Shown: in pieces, positions 23,262 to 34,045 of the stretch
Numbering within the stretch: position 1 is the first letter of the stretch
Layout: the number at the start of each line of letters is the position of its first letter
NCBI GenBank assembly: GCA_963402885.1
Contig: OY727099.1
Location: 19,301,001-19,365,000, forward strand
Reading direction: 5' to 3'
Source: Antedon bifida
Lineage: Eukaryota; Echinodermata; Crinoidea; Comatulida; Antedonidae
DNA: 64,000 bases
Translations under genes and position numbers: made by a program
The notes under the pieces: generated by a model
What the model was told of the DNA's origin: nothing
Database searches by the model: none
Seen by the model: only the letters and a program-made list of their open reading frames with translations

Positions 23262-24024
23262 ATATAGTTACTCTTTGTTATGGATGATTATCTTATTATG
23301 TATACTATATATACGAATGGTAAGGCAACGTATAACAGTATAAAATTCAATGTAGATGTGTTCACATGGTTCATTGCTGCTGCCGGTCGATCGGTGTATG
23401 GTACACTTGTAATAGGCTATCGTTGTTTTAACTAACAGTAAACTACGAACGAAATTAACTTGAAGTCGTTACTTTACTTGTCGTAAAGTACCATTTCTAT
23501 TTGTAAGAAAGTATATGTTATATCTTACAACTCACCTTTATTGTACCGCCATAATTCTAGAAAATATATTACGGTATTTTATCAATTTGAAAAAAAACCA
23601 TATGTAATATTTGCATCATGAATGATAAGGTAATCTTTAGATTTTTTTTATTAAGCTTGAAAACGTAATTTGCTAAGCCAAACCACAAATAATCTATTCT
23701 AAATCAATTAGGTACAGTACATCTCAACATGTTAAAATTAGACTATGTGATGGCAGGCTGGTAATAAATAAACAAACTTGAAGCCTACGAGATTCAAGTG
23801 ATGTAAAATTATCCTTATTATGTTTTTTTGCTCTGCTGCCAAGGAACATAATCAATAAATAATTAATTGCTTATCTGCGATAAAAAAAAAAGTACAAATA
23901 CTGCAATGAGAAACGTGTCATTAGTGTGTGCGTTGATACATTATCTTTCAAACATCAGGAAAATAATTAATTTTGAACCGGCGATTGTATGAGGCCATTG
24001 TACGGCATTATTAGTAGTGGTCTT
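23262..24024. other. Gene-free stretch
   Basis: AT-rich sequence. Nothing recognised. Confidence 0.4.
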
Positions 24025-24028
24025 TTAA

Positions 24029-24170
24029 GTTCTGCCTACACTATCAAACTTTATGCGACAAACAAATGTGATGTGCCCATATATGGACATGATGATGTCA
24101 TATCACTACCATGTTTAAGCATATCACTGCCATATTTGGGCACATCACACTTTTTTTTCAAACTAGTTTA
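24029..24170. mobile_element. MITE of the GCTCTGTCTACAC family, right end truncated
   Basis: TTAA (24025-24028) is followed by GTTCTGCCTACACTATCAAA and the conserved interior with GATGTGCCCATATATGGAC and GGGCACATCACAC. An extra ATATCACTGCCATATT segment is inserted compared with the 33904 copy. The right terminal repeat is missing after CAAACTAGTTTA. Confidence 0.75.
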
Positions 24171-25040
24171 TTATAATAAAATCAAGAAAGCACGTACAAT
24201 TCAAACTAATTATAAACTATAATGGATACGCCTATCTTCGCATAGCGTATCTATTGCTCAGTATCATGCATCAGTCCCTGATACAGCATCATTAATGTAA
24301 AAACCTGTATCATAGACCTTTTAATTTTAAACTTAACCAATGGAATTTGCCTATAATAGTAGAAAATAGCCATTGTATGTGGAGTTACAGCACTAAGCAT
24401 CGGGTGTCTGTCGTGTGAATGTTCATAAATGGCAAAAGTCCGGTCTGATTTTACCATAGCCCTTAAACCAAGAAGAAGAGTGAAATTACGATTAATTAAT
24501 TTCACTTTTCCCTGTTTAAACTAACTCTATCGTACATATTCACAGATTCCGATCAAATATACACTGGCATTTCTTGTCTTTTGTTAGTTTCACGTCCGAG
24601 ATTTGAATTCTTTCTTTTGTGAGGGATTTAATATATTACCGGATATTAGTTAGGCCTAAGCTATTTTTAATGTACCAGCATATGATAATTTAAATTCTAT
24701 CGCTTTACACGCATTACGATGATAGTGATCATGCAATCTTTGCAGTAGAATATTTAATGATTCTTAATTATTTTAATAAATAACCATTAAAAAACTACGA
24801 TTAAAACAAACACGCGGCTCAAAAATGTGAATAGGTAGGGGACGTACAAGTACGGTAACAGTCGTTTTTTGCTGTAGCAGAGCGCTCTTTGAAATATAGT
24901 GATTTTGTGGTAGATACATTGTGGGATTGGATATTTTAAAGATTTGAATTGGCAGATATTTACAAGCCCACTTCACACATTTTTTGTGTTAATTAAACAT
25001 TCATTTTACTTCTGATTTCACAGTGATCGAACGCATTTGT
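24171..25040. other. Gene-free stretch
   Basis: AT-rich sequence. An 84-codon minus-strand open frame at 24251-24505 has no family resemblance. Nothing else recognised. Confidence 0.4.
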
Positions 25041-25043
25041 AGA

Positions 25044-25427
25044 AATAATAATAATAATAATAATAATAATAACTGGTACTTGATATAGCGCATTATGCTG
25101 AAAGCCTCAATGCGCTTTACAAAGACAGAAAATTTAGAAAAATTACAAATTAAAAAGGTGGGTTTTGAGGAGAGATTTGAAGACACTGGTGGAAGTAGCC
25201 TGACGGATTTTAATAGGCAACGCATTCCATAGAGAAACGGATGCCGAAGAAAATGAACGATTTCCATAAAACTTAGTGGAAGGATGAAATATATGGGCAA
25301 GAAGAGACTCAGATCTAGATCTCAGAGACCGCTTAGGAACATAAGGTTGAATAATTTCAGAAATGAACTTAGATGAAGAGCTTTGAAACAAATAGCAGAA
25401 ATATGAACTCCGATAGAACATATCCAC
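25044..25427 (-). pseudogene. LINE remnant: C-terminal end of ORF2 plus 3' tail
   Basis: The minus-strand frame ends with YVPKRSLRSRSESLL, YGNRSFSSASVSLWNALP and FKSLLKTHLF. This is the characteristic C-terminal tail of ORF2 in CR1/L2/jockey-type non-LTR retrotransposons (conserved pattern: RSLRS, then YG-RSF, LWN-LP and FK--LKTHLF). It is followed by an untranslated segment (GCGCTATATCAAGTACCAG) and an (ATT)n microsatellite tail at 25044-25072, as in L2/CR1 elements. The reverse transcriptase domain is missing because of 5' truncation, so it is a dead copy. Confidence 0.85.
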
Positions 25428-25429
25428 TT

Positions 25430-26025
25430 ATTTTCACAATGCTGTTAGAATCGATAAACTCTAAAGTGAATCAGATTTAATCGCAGATGTAGGAGCGACA
25501 TTTGTAGCAAGAACGTTTTCCAAATGGTGTGAAATGATAAAACAAGAACTTGTAACGATTAGGAATAAATAAACCGTACGATACGATCGATTTACACGAC
25601 TTAATAATCTACATTGACAAGCTAGAAAATTGGAAAATCAAGGATGAACAAGATAGACATGGCGAGAGTTCTTGTTCGTTGTAGCATCAGCTGTCTAATG
25701 GGCATTCTTAATAAACCGTTAAGACTTAACAATACGATCGATTATAATAATTAAAGACAATCTTCAACATGATTTGAAACGGCATAAATAAATACTTAAT
25801 GATGCTAAAAATTAGTAGAGTAAATTACTAAAAAATGACAACGGTGTTGGTATCAGCGGCTGGATCTCAATTGAGATACAAATAAGATAAGCAGACAGCT
25901 AAATCAAATCGATAAAGTAAAACAGCCAGAAAGAGAATACCGCTCGAGCTTTCGGATGATACAATATTCTTTATCAAGGCAATTCTTTGACGCGATACGA
26001 AAGTATAATGCGTATAACAATAAAG
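25430..26025. other. Gene-free stretch
   Basis: AT-rich. Around 25900-26000 a stretch (CCGCTCGAGCTTTCGGATG, then TTCTTTATCAAGGC) looks like the edge of a retroelement, but I could not assign it. Confidence 0.35.
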
Positions 26026-26028
26026 GGC

Positions 26029-26296
26029 CTGTTTCTATTGACAACACCCAAAAGAACAAAATCGGTTTTACAAAAAAAGATCGCGTTGCAGCTAAAATAT
26101 AATCCACAGAAACGGTTTTTACAGTCGGTTATATAGATAGATATAGATCGCCAGAACCAAAATGGGTTTTTCTAAAACCGTATTTAAAATCGGTTGTTGT
26201 TATGTGGACCCGTTTCTGTTGCAACGAAAATAACGTTATGTCAAAATAGGATATAAATCCGTTTTTCTCCTGCTTAGTAGAAACGGGTCCATGCAG
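26029..26296. mobile_element. Possible MITE with GGGCCTGTTTCTATT ends
   Basis: GGGCCTGTTTCTATTGAC on the left faces AGTAGAAACGGGTCC on the right, and an internal GGACCCGTTTCTGTTGC repeats the same end motif. The inverted repeat is imperfect and no target duplication was found. Confidence 0.45.
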
Positions 26297-26517
26297 CTTT
26301 GGTTGATTCACTAACTGAATTATGTCATAGAAAAAAAATCATAAATAATCAAGAATTCCATTATTTATATTATTATTTACAAATTAACTATGTTTAATAA
26401 CTTGAAATTGACTGAATTTCTAATGTAATTATAGGCCTACCGAGTCAAGAATATTTTAAATTGTGTGTTCGATCAGAGTTGCAGATCTTTGCTGACCAGG
26501 TGTATTAATAGATTGAA

Positions 26518-26790
26518 TAAGGTAGATATCAACAACACGCGGGACAGTCGCGAGGTAACATTCACGATTGAACTTGGAGTATTAACAGATTGAGAAAAAT
26601 GAATGATTGAAGAAAATGATTTAGTAATTTAGCAAAGGTAAACATCAACAACACGCGATGGATCAAATTATGCACGATTTAACTTGCCGTATTATAACAT
26701 ATTAGTATTTAATATGACGAATACCAGTACTTCAGCAAAGGTAAAGTCCAGTAAAAACGCGGGATACTCGCGGATGAAATTTGAGGGGTA
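26518..26790. repeat. Degenerate tandem repeat, about 105-115 bp, three units
   Basis: The motif GGTA(A/G)A(C/T)ATCAACAACACGCG starts at about 26521 and 26637, with a diverged third unit at 26740 (GGTAAAGTCC...AACGCGGG). The segments between also align loosely (CACGATTTAACTTG). Confidence 0.6.
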
Positions 26791-27335
26791 ACATTTCGAT
26801 AATGCATTAGGCCTATTTTTATTTTTGATTATTCAATTTGTGTTTGAATAATCTCAAACTGTTGATAAATAAATGAATGAAAAGTGCTATACTGAGGGAA
26901 ACAACTCGTTCTTTCCACATTATGTTTATTCGCACGTATTCAGATTTCCGCTTACCGTTATAAAGAGAAAATTGATCAACCAATGAGAGAGAACTTAGGA
27001 ATGTTCGATTCGTGCGAACATCTTGCCTAGTGGAAAACAGGCTTTAGATAATGTTGACTTTAGTAAACTCAGTAAAAGATCGATATTATGACAATCTTGC
27101 TCTCATTAACCTTTCAGAATACAGTTAGCGCCAACGTAATACTAACGGGTAAGGGATTTGCTATTCTTATACAAGCAAGAACGCCGGAGGCTGGTTTCGT
27201 GTAAAAATACAATAATAATGACAGTTTTGAACCATGGTATTTGATGTAATTTATTTGTATAAATTGGAAGATGTCACAAACAATTAAACTCAAGACAAAA
27301 TTTTACCAAATCGTTCGGGGTTTAAACATCATGAG

Positions 27336-27495
27336 GGCGCTGTCAATAAGTTGTATAAGAAATATACCAACTTAAAGGGTGGCACCGGGCGGTGTCAAAA
27401 AGTTGTATAAGGGTAATATACCAACCTAAAGGGAGCCTCCGGGCGCTATCAAAAAATTGTCTAAAAGTAATATGCCAACTTAAAGAGTGACTCCG
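27336..27495. repeat. Tandem repeat, about 53 bp, three units
   Basis: Units beginning TGTCAATAAGTTGTATAAG, TGTCAAAAAGTTGTATAAG and TATCAAAAAATTGTCTAAA (27341, 27393, 27447) each continue with ATATACCAAC(T/C)TAAAGGG and a GGGCG motif. Confidence 0.75.
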
Positions 27496-27499
27496 AGTT

Positions 27500-28848
27500 T
27501 AAAATTCATACTGTACATTTAATCTATTCATGGCGTCATTTACAAATTATAACGGTAGGCCTACAGTATATTAAATCTGAAGCTATGCGCAATAATCATA
27601 AGCCATGCATTATTGGGTGAGTGAAGCCGGCTCCCTTTGAACCTGGAAATGGAATGCTATATAATTTTGGACCATAATTCAAACTGTAACTAATTAAAGA
27701 ACAGTGTTATTTTCTGATTGTTCATTGGTGGGAACGATTAAAAACCTCTTAAATGACAGTGTGTTTTAAACTGTCCCCCGTAAGCCTGGGGACGATTTGA
27801 AACAAGAGTTCGCCTTGACTAAAGTTATAAGATCTTGTGAAAGTCTTGCTTAACTGGCAAAAGTTCAAAGCCAATGTCAATCAATATTAAATAGTTCATG
27901 ATGTGTATTGCGCGACTCCAGCGATCAATGTGTACCGGAACGCAATGCCACCGGAACAAGTGCGCTTTGAGTGAGTGTCTAATGTTTAAAGGTAGATTTT
28001 CCAAGAGCCCTAGTCTAACGATATTAAAAGTCTAATCTCCCCCGTTCTATTCTAAGGCTTTCGCCTTGGAATGTTTCAGGCATTAGAAAATGACATTGCA
28101 TTTCCAAGTAAAGAGACTGATACTGTATAATATTTGAACCTATAACTTCCATTTGTGTTCTTTAGATATGTTATAATTGCGAGCTTTCAGAAATTAGTTT
28201 GTTTACAAATTAAAATGTTTGCTGTGTTAATTAAAACTGAAACTAATTACAATCAGCATTGTGTTGGTTATTAACAGAAGCACTTATCTTGATTAAGATA
28301 TATTTTTGTGTACACTAGTTTTAATCAAAGGTGATTGTGAAGTGTGATAAGCTATAATAAAAGCAATATTGTTACACGGTTTAGACTTGGTTCACCTGTA
28401 CTTGATTTTCCTACAAATATTGAAGTTGCATTCGATAGATTTTGTAAAGGATTCACCAGACGGGCATGGAAATAGAGAAGAGAAATCAACAATGAAAATG
28501 ATTTTAAAATCCTGTATTACTTTTGTTAATGTTATTTTTTATCTCTTGTACATCATTTAGTTTCCTTGTGAATAGGCCTATTAATTTTTTTTTCTTTAAC
28601 TTTAATTTTACTTACTCTGGACGCAACTCTTTCAAAAGTGTAGCTTCTAAATAAATTATTATTATTATAGACTTCTAATGTCAATTTTAGAAATGTTAGA
28701 CAAGATATCAACTTTTCACCGTGCCCATTTAAATTAAAAGCGCGTCTGGGTATTTTATAAGAAAATCGTAAACGGTCGATTTATTTGATGTATTGACTTA
28801 ATGTTTCTAAAACCATGTTATTTTACTCCAAGTTTTCTGTCATTTCAG
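27500..28848. other. Presumed intron or upstream region of the receptor gene
   Basis: No exon was recognised. AT-rich sequence with a short (ATT)n run at about 28655-28668. The segment ends in the receptor acceptor TCTGTCATTTCAG at 28848. Confidence 0.45.
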
Positions 28849-28849
28849 A
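28836..28849 (+). promoter_or_regulatory. 3' splice site before the receptor coding exon
   Basis: TTTTCTGTCATTTCAG|AACAAGC is a strong acceptor with a pyrimidine tract. It places 14 bases of 5' untranslated sequence before the ATG in this exon. Confidence 0.75.
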
Positions 28850-28862
28850 ACAAGCAGCACCA

Positions 28863-29966
28863 ATGGAAGAAAACGGAACAGAAAGTCCTCCTGACGGCGG
28901 CGGAGCTATGACGTTACCTCTAATAGCACTCATGTCATTTAATTTACTGATCGGAATTACAGGCATAATTGGTAACGCGTTACTAATGGTTATTGTTCTA
29001 TCTAACGCGTCAATGCGAACAATTCCAAACGCACTTATATGCAACATGGCATTTGGGGATTTATTTATGTTGTTCTCATCCGTGATAATCAATACAATGG
29101 TGGATCTAAACGGCGGGAATTTCACGCTAGGTCACACGGGATGCGTGTTTATTAACTTCACTCATTTGATGTCAATGGGCGTTTCGATTTTTACGCTAGT
29201 GGCTCTAAGCGTCGATCGTTACCAGGCGATCGTTAAACCCATGGAGCGCAAAGCGTCACGATTCCGTACGGCTGTCACCATTGTTATTATATGGATGGTC
29301 TCAATCACCGCCGCATCGTCTATGTTTTTTTTAACGAATCTAGAGCAATTTGGGAATAACATGGCCATTTGTTACCACATAGAGCATAATACTACCGAGG
29401 CACGTGTCTTCGAATCAATTCGCATGTTGCTAATGTACGTTGTACCATTACTACTGCTATGCGTTTTCTACATACGGATCGCCTTTATTTTGTATCGTAG
29501 TTCAAAGCAAATGCCCGGAGATGGCCAGGTGTCAAGACAGGTACAAGATCGAAAAAGGCTAGCATTGATTATACTTGTGCTCGTTTTACTATTTGCTGTA
29601 CTCTGGTTACCATACGTTGTCTACAGTTTAAAATCCGAATTTATAACTGAAGAAGAATATGAAGCGAATTCCGCCGCGTACGAACATCTACAAATGGCGG
29701 CGATTATTTTAGCGTCACTAAATTCCACCATCAATCCAATTGCATTATGTCTAATGAGCAAAAATTTCAGAGCATATTTTTTAATGTACTTAAGCTGTAA
29801 TCATTTTAAACATCCACCGGCGAACGATTATAAGGCGACGATGAAACGTGAAGGTACGTCGGTTACGAAGATTTCATCAGACGAGAGCACGAGACGGATA
29901 AAACGATGCGGAGAAGAGTACATACAACTGAAGGCCCATTCTCCGTACAAGAATAACGACTGTTAA
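28863..29966 (+). CDS. Class A GPCR, bombesin/endothelin-receptor-like
   Basis: This encodes a 367-residue rhodopsin-family receptor in one exon. The acceptor TGTCATTTCAG at 28848 shows that the upstream part of the open frame (from 28815) is intron, so I start at ATG 28863. There are seven membrane helices at roughly 20-46, 56-79, 95-118, 136-157, 186-210, 232-256 and 275-297. Key features are GN at 37-38, Asp66, Cys94 and Cys170 (disulfide), DRY at 118-120, Pro195, WLP at 248-250 and NPIAL at 291-295. The NPxxL ending of helix 7, the ASLNSTINPIAL motif, the SMGVSIFTLVALSVDRYQAI stretch and the QxxxRKRLA motif before helix 6 point to the bombesin/endothelin/CCHamide receptor group. N-glycosylation sequons lie at Asn4, Asn86, Asn98 and Asn176. 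A palmitoylation-type Cys312 follows helix 8. The ligand is presumably a peptide. It acts at the plasma membrane; Gq coupling is usual for the group but not shown here. Confidence 0.95.
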   Translation: MEENGTESPPDGGGAMTLPLIALMSFNLLIGITGIIGNALLMVIVLSNASMRTIPNALICNMAFGDLFMLFSSVIINTMVDLNGGNFTLGHTGCVFINFTHLMSMGVSIFTLVALSVDRYQAIVKPMERKASRFRTAVTIVIIWMVSITAASSMFFLTNLEQFGNNMAICYHIEHNTTEARVFESIRMLLMYVVPLLLLCVFYIRIAFILYRSSKQMPGDGQVSRQVQDRKRLALIILVLVLLFAVLWLPYVVYSLKSEFITEEEYEANSAAYEHLQMAAIILASLNSTINPIALCLMSKNFRAYFLMYLSCNHFKHPPANDYKATMKREGTSVTKISSDESTRRIKRCGEEYIQLKAHSPYKNNDC

Positions 29967-30440
29967 AGTATGCAGCAACAACTGTTTTTCATGGTTGAAG
30001 CAACTATCCTAAACCAGTGTGTTCCTTTTGAATACACTTTCCCCCTGGTCAAGTGTACACGGTAGGAAGAAGTGTATTTTTAAACACTATTGCTAAAATG
30101 GTTTGAAAGAAGTCTGATTTACCTTCTATAAAAGTTTTGATAACTGTAATAAACATTAAATTACCTTATGTTATATACATATCATGTAAGTCATAATGCA
30201 TAAACACAACAAAATATTATATAGTTTATAAATATTATATAGTGTATTAACGTGGAATCACCTTAAGTTCTATTTAAGTGCGAACTTATTTGTATTGACA
30301 GTTTAATGGAATTTAAAGATATATATTGGTTTGTATAACAGTTATGCCAGGGATATGTGTACTTTAAATTTAGCAGTTGGAATGATTTTGTTTTATACAT
30401 ATATGTGTAGAAAGTAGTTTTGTAAATAAATGTACATAAG
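29967..30440 (+). other. Receptor 3' untranslated region with polyadenylation signals
   Basis: AT-rich sequence follows the TAA stop. Candidate AATAAA signals lie at 30148-30153 and 30425-30430. Which one is used cannot be told from sequence. Confidence 0.55.
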
Positions 30441-30771
30441 CGTATTTATTTGAAAACAGTATAACAAAACAATTAGAGGCTGGAGTTGATTGACAATGAC
30501 GGCTGACGGCCTGATATCAACGAAGACGTGTTTAGATACGACTACGGATGTAAACACATTTAGACGTGACACTCATAAATCGTTTAACTGGGGTTGGCGT
30601 CACTCATAATAAAGAGAACGCGTCTCTTTGTAGTAACCATACGTTTCAACACTTGGTTAGACGCGTTTCTGCAGCAGTACGCCGACGTTTTGTATATTTG
30701 TTCACTAAAATTAAATTAAAATCTCGTTGAGCCATCTCCTTAACTCGTGATATTAACACGATGGAGGAAAG

Positions 30772-30968
30772 TTGACGCTTGGTTCTGTACTGTACTTTTT
30801 GACGCAACGAAAAGCGCAACAGAAGTGATTTGACCACTCTCACAACCGATGGATTGTTCGTTTGAGTTTGTTTGAACTGTCGCTTGTTAACTCGCTTGCG
30901 TTGCGCTACCATCACACCTTTTGATAGTGTAGACAGAGCTTTAATCCTTTCGTGGGAACCAAGCTTAA
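30772..30968. mobile_element. Decayed MITE (GGTTCCCACTAG family) containing part of another MITE
   Basis: The remnant runs from ACGCTTGGTTCTG to GGGAACCAAGC with interior GCAACG, TTTGACC and CGCTTGCGTTGCG, matching the 178-bp subtype. Near its right end lies TTTTGATAGTGTAGACAGAG followed by CTTTAA. That is the right end of the unrelated GCTCTGTCTACAC family, so one element inserted into the other and was then mostly lost. A 131-codon minus frame over it is a shadow. Confidence 0.65.
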
Positions 30969-30971
30969 GAA

Positions 30972-32588
30972 CAACGTACAATACAAACGTGTTTTTTAAT
31001 GTATAAAAAAATAGGGCTAAGTGTAATAGCAGCAGGTGCAATTATGTATAATTATAAGATATTCTATACTGTACTTAAACTTTAGCCATAATAATTTATA
31101 ATGTCAACATTATTTTGTTTGAGCTACTGGAGCAAAAATACTTTTATAAATAAATAGTGAACTGATTTTTAAAAAAGGCATCATTCAATTTGAATCGATG
31201 TTAGCACTATAGGTGCCTGCCAATGTGTCTGTATATTTCAACTTTAAAACATTTAAAACAATCAATAAATTAAAATTCCAAAACCATACCTCTTTCCAGT
31301 CACCACATTGATATAATATTAGGCTCACATTCGGTAGTATTATAGTAGTACAACGAACATTATTATGTTCTCTTTTCTAAAAGATTTCTCGACAATTAAG
31401 ACATAGTCAAGAAACGGAAATTAATAAAAATAAATAAATAATATTAATCATTGCGTCCAATTATATTTTTAAATCTATATATTATTACTTTAATTAAATT
31501 GTCAAAGAAAATGTCGCACATATTTAGTTTCGATTGTTTTATCGTATTAAGAATTCTTAATGTCACATGAAGTATCAAATGACGTCATTAATTGGACGTA
31601 ATAGATCACAAAACAATACAACAATTTTTCGATTCATCAATGTTAGTTGACGGTGTAGGCCTACTATCGCGGCGGCGCACAAAAGGAACATAATTGCGCG
31701 TTGATTCATGACGCAGCGCCTATCTAGGGGGGGGGGGGTAAGTTTCGATTTCCGACGACTGACGATCTAACTAGTTCAGGTCAATCGATGTCGTCGTTTG
31801 TCGTCTGGGCGAAACCATCAAAGCATCGAGGTAAGGGGTGAGGAAACCCTTCCCAATATCCCCGCATATGCGCACAGTACGTTGGTCGTCGGTCGTCGCA
31901 AATCGATAACGCCCTACGAATATAAAGAGTGTGCGCTCAATTACTCGTACACATACATAAAACAACACTATGAAATACAAACTGTAATCTAAAAGGTTTT
32001 TAGAAAATCAATCTGGCCAATTCGGTGGCCATTTTATTAGGTAATATTTATATTGTACTGCCGCCAACGAAATTTGTTTGTTTGTTGTGATTTAATTTTC
32101 ACATACTCCGAGTTTGCGTGTTAAGACAAAAACTCAACAAACCGTGAGACTGTATACAACTACTGTAATGGTAGTCTTACCTTAGATGTAATTTATTTTG
32201 CAGACCTTCGTTCGATGTGATCAATTTATGTTTTATTGGTGCCAACGAAAGAAACCATTGTTTGAGTTAGTCATACTGTGCGTTTGCGTAAGAAGGAAAT
32301 TCAGTGTCAGTATAGGCCTACAACTACGTAATAATGAATAGGTTGCTGTATCTTAGACATTTCGCAGTCGTACTTTCAATTTAAGTCACTGCGAAACTTA
32401 ACTTTTGAGAGGTGCTATTTTTCTAAAATAAGATTGTAAAAACTGCCATAAAACTGACAAAAAGATGACCAGCACTTTTTTTGGTGATAAGGATTATAAT
32501 GTCATTAATTGTACATTTTATATTACTGTACATATATAATAATAAAAATATATTATTATAATATAGCTATATCTGTAAAGTTTTAGAC
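30972..32588. other. Gene-free stretch
   Basis: AT-rich. It includes a run of G at about 31729-31738, a CRE octamer at 31580-31587, and two loosely similar segments (GCCAACGAAA near 32062 and 32244) that may be an old duplication. No gene recognised. Confidence 0.45.
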
Positions 32589-32592
32589 CAAG

Positions 32593-32671
32593 TGATTTGA
32601 CCAATCACAAGCGATGGATTATTGACGTTGCGCCTACGTCCTTGCGTTGCGTCTCTATTGGGGACCAAGTT
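32593..32671. mobile_element. Half of a GGTTCCCACTAG-family MITE
   Basis: TTTGACCAATCACAAGCGATGG followed by CGTCCTTGCGTTGCGTC and TTGGGGACCAAG is the right half of the family at 41193-41370. It is truncated on the left. Confidence 0.6.
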
Positions 32672-32888
32672 TTAATGACAAACTCTGTTGCGTGGTTTCA
32701 AGTTGAGATGAAAAATAAGATATCATTGATCGCAACTTTAAGCAAGCTCGTAAATGAGATGACCAATCAATATTACAAGATGTGTATACTGTATTTAATT
32801 TAATTTATTCATATAACTATTTAAAATGTTAATAAAATGACGATTACAGTGACTTTAACCGACGACGACGGTAAATGTAGTTTTTACG

Positions 32889-33135
32889 CCGTGTTTCCGC
32901 AGCTAAAAAAACATTAGCGATAAGTTCCCGTGGAAATGGGGTTTAACCAAGTCCGCTCGAGAAAATTAACCGATAATTGTTATCTCCTTTTAATCAGATA
33001 ATTATCGGATAAAATGCGATAATGTTTAATATTTGACTTGACAGACAAAATTGTTGCGTTAGTGATTTTAAAATTAATTACCAGATTGGTTAAAAAAATT
33101 AACCGATAATTATTGTTATGACTGCGGAAACACGG
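32889..33135. mobile_element. MITE with CCGTGTTTCCGCAG ends
   Basis: A perfect 14-bp inverted repeat (CCGTGTTTCCGCAG at 32889-32902 and its complement at 33122-33135) bounds 247 bp. The interior repeats ATTAACCGATAATT in both orientations. It is non-coding and the flanking duplication is not obvious. Confidence 0.75.
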
Positions 33136-33201
33136 GCTTAGTTGACCAATATTTTTGTCGGGTAATATTATAGTATTAGGCCTACGACATGACGGCGACA
33201 A

Positions 33202-33250
33202 TGGCAGACAATCGCGTTCGTGGCAGACGATCGAGTTCCTAGCAGACGAT
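33202..33250 (+). repeat. 19-bp tandem repeat, 2.5 units
   Basis: GCAGACAATCGCGTTCGTG is followed by a close copy GCAGACGATCGAGTTCCTA and a third start GCAGACGATA. Confidence 0.7.
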
Positions 33251-33302
33251 AATTTTATCAATAACATTAATATTGATGTAAACATTACTAGTGTTTGCTT
33301 AA

Positions 33303-33641
33303 AGATGTAACAGTGTACCCCAAAAACATAAAAAATGAAGATTAATTAAATCAGACTTTAAATAGGTTATGTTGTAGTTAGTTTGTAAAGTTACTCCCTA
33401 CTTCTGTAAAAAAAAAAAGAAAATGTTTTCTCATATAAAATGACAAAATAAAGGGTTAAATTCAACCGAAAACCCGTTGGCTGAGAGCCAATTTGACTAT
33501 TTTTTTGCTTTAAATTACCGTTTTTTCAGGTAAATAATATTATTTTTTTTCGATCCAATTTTTGGTCAAATTTTATGTGACATTAAAATGGCATAAACAA
33601 TTGTTAATTTGTTTATTATTGTTCAGGGGGAAAATACATCT
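33303..33641 (-). mobile_element. TTAA-flanked MITE (AGATGTATTGTCCCCC family), copy 1
   Basis: The element is flanked by TTAA at 33299-33302 and 33642-33645. Its ends are AGATGTAACAGTGTACCCC and GGGGGAAAATACATCT. The interior matches, in inverse orientation, the copies at 56689 and 61639 (TTTTTTCGATCCAATTTTTG and neighbouring motifs). Confidence 0.8.
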
Positions 33642-33903
33642 TTAATAGGAAGCTATTGTCAAACAATTTGTTTTTAATTTTTCTCTTGATATTATAAAAT
33701 TTTAAATTTTAAATGTTTTCCAATGAGTTCTAACATGTAAGTCTCTAAAATATACAGTTTAAATATTCAACTGAACCTCAATGTTTCATTTTCTGTCTGT
33801 ACTCGCGTGTAGCAGCACCAAATTAAAACCCTTAATTCTGATGATACCTTGTGTGGTAGAACACACCATTTTTGGTGAACGACAATGATTACACGCGTGT
33901 TAA

Positions 33904-34042
33904 GCTCTGTCTACACTATCAAAGTTTATGTGGCAACAAAATGTGATGTGCCCATATATGGACATGATGATGTCATATCACTACCATATTTGGGCACATC
34001 GCACTTTTTTTGTCAAACTCGTTTGATAGTGTAGACAAAACT
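33904..34042. mobile_element. MITE of the GCTCTGTCTACAC family, full length
   Basis: TTAA (33900-33903) is followed by GCTCTGTCTACACTATCAAA; the right end is TTTGATAGTGTAGACAAAAC followed by TTTA. The interior has a GATGTGCCCATATATGGAC and GGGCACATCGCAC palindrome. It is 139 bp long and non-coding. Confidence 0.82.
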
Positions 34043-34045
34043 TTA

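Noticed and set aside
30646-31041. 131-codon minus-strand open frame
   Set aside because: It runs through a decayed MITE and has no family resemblance or start context.
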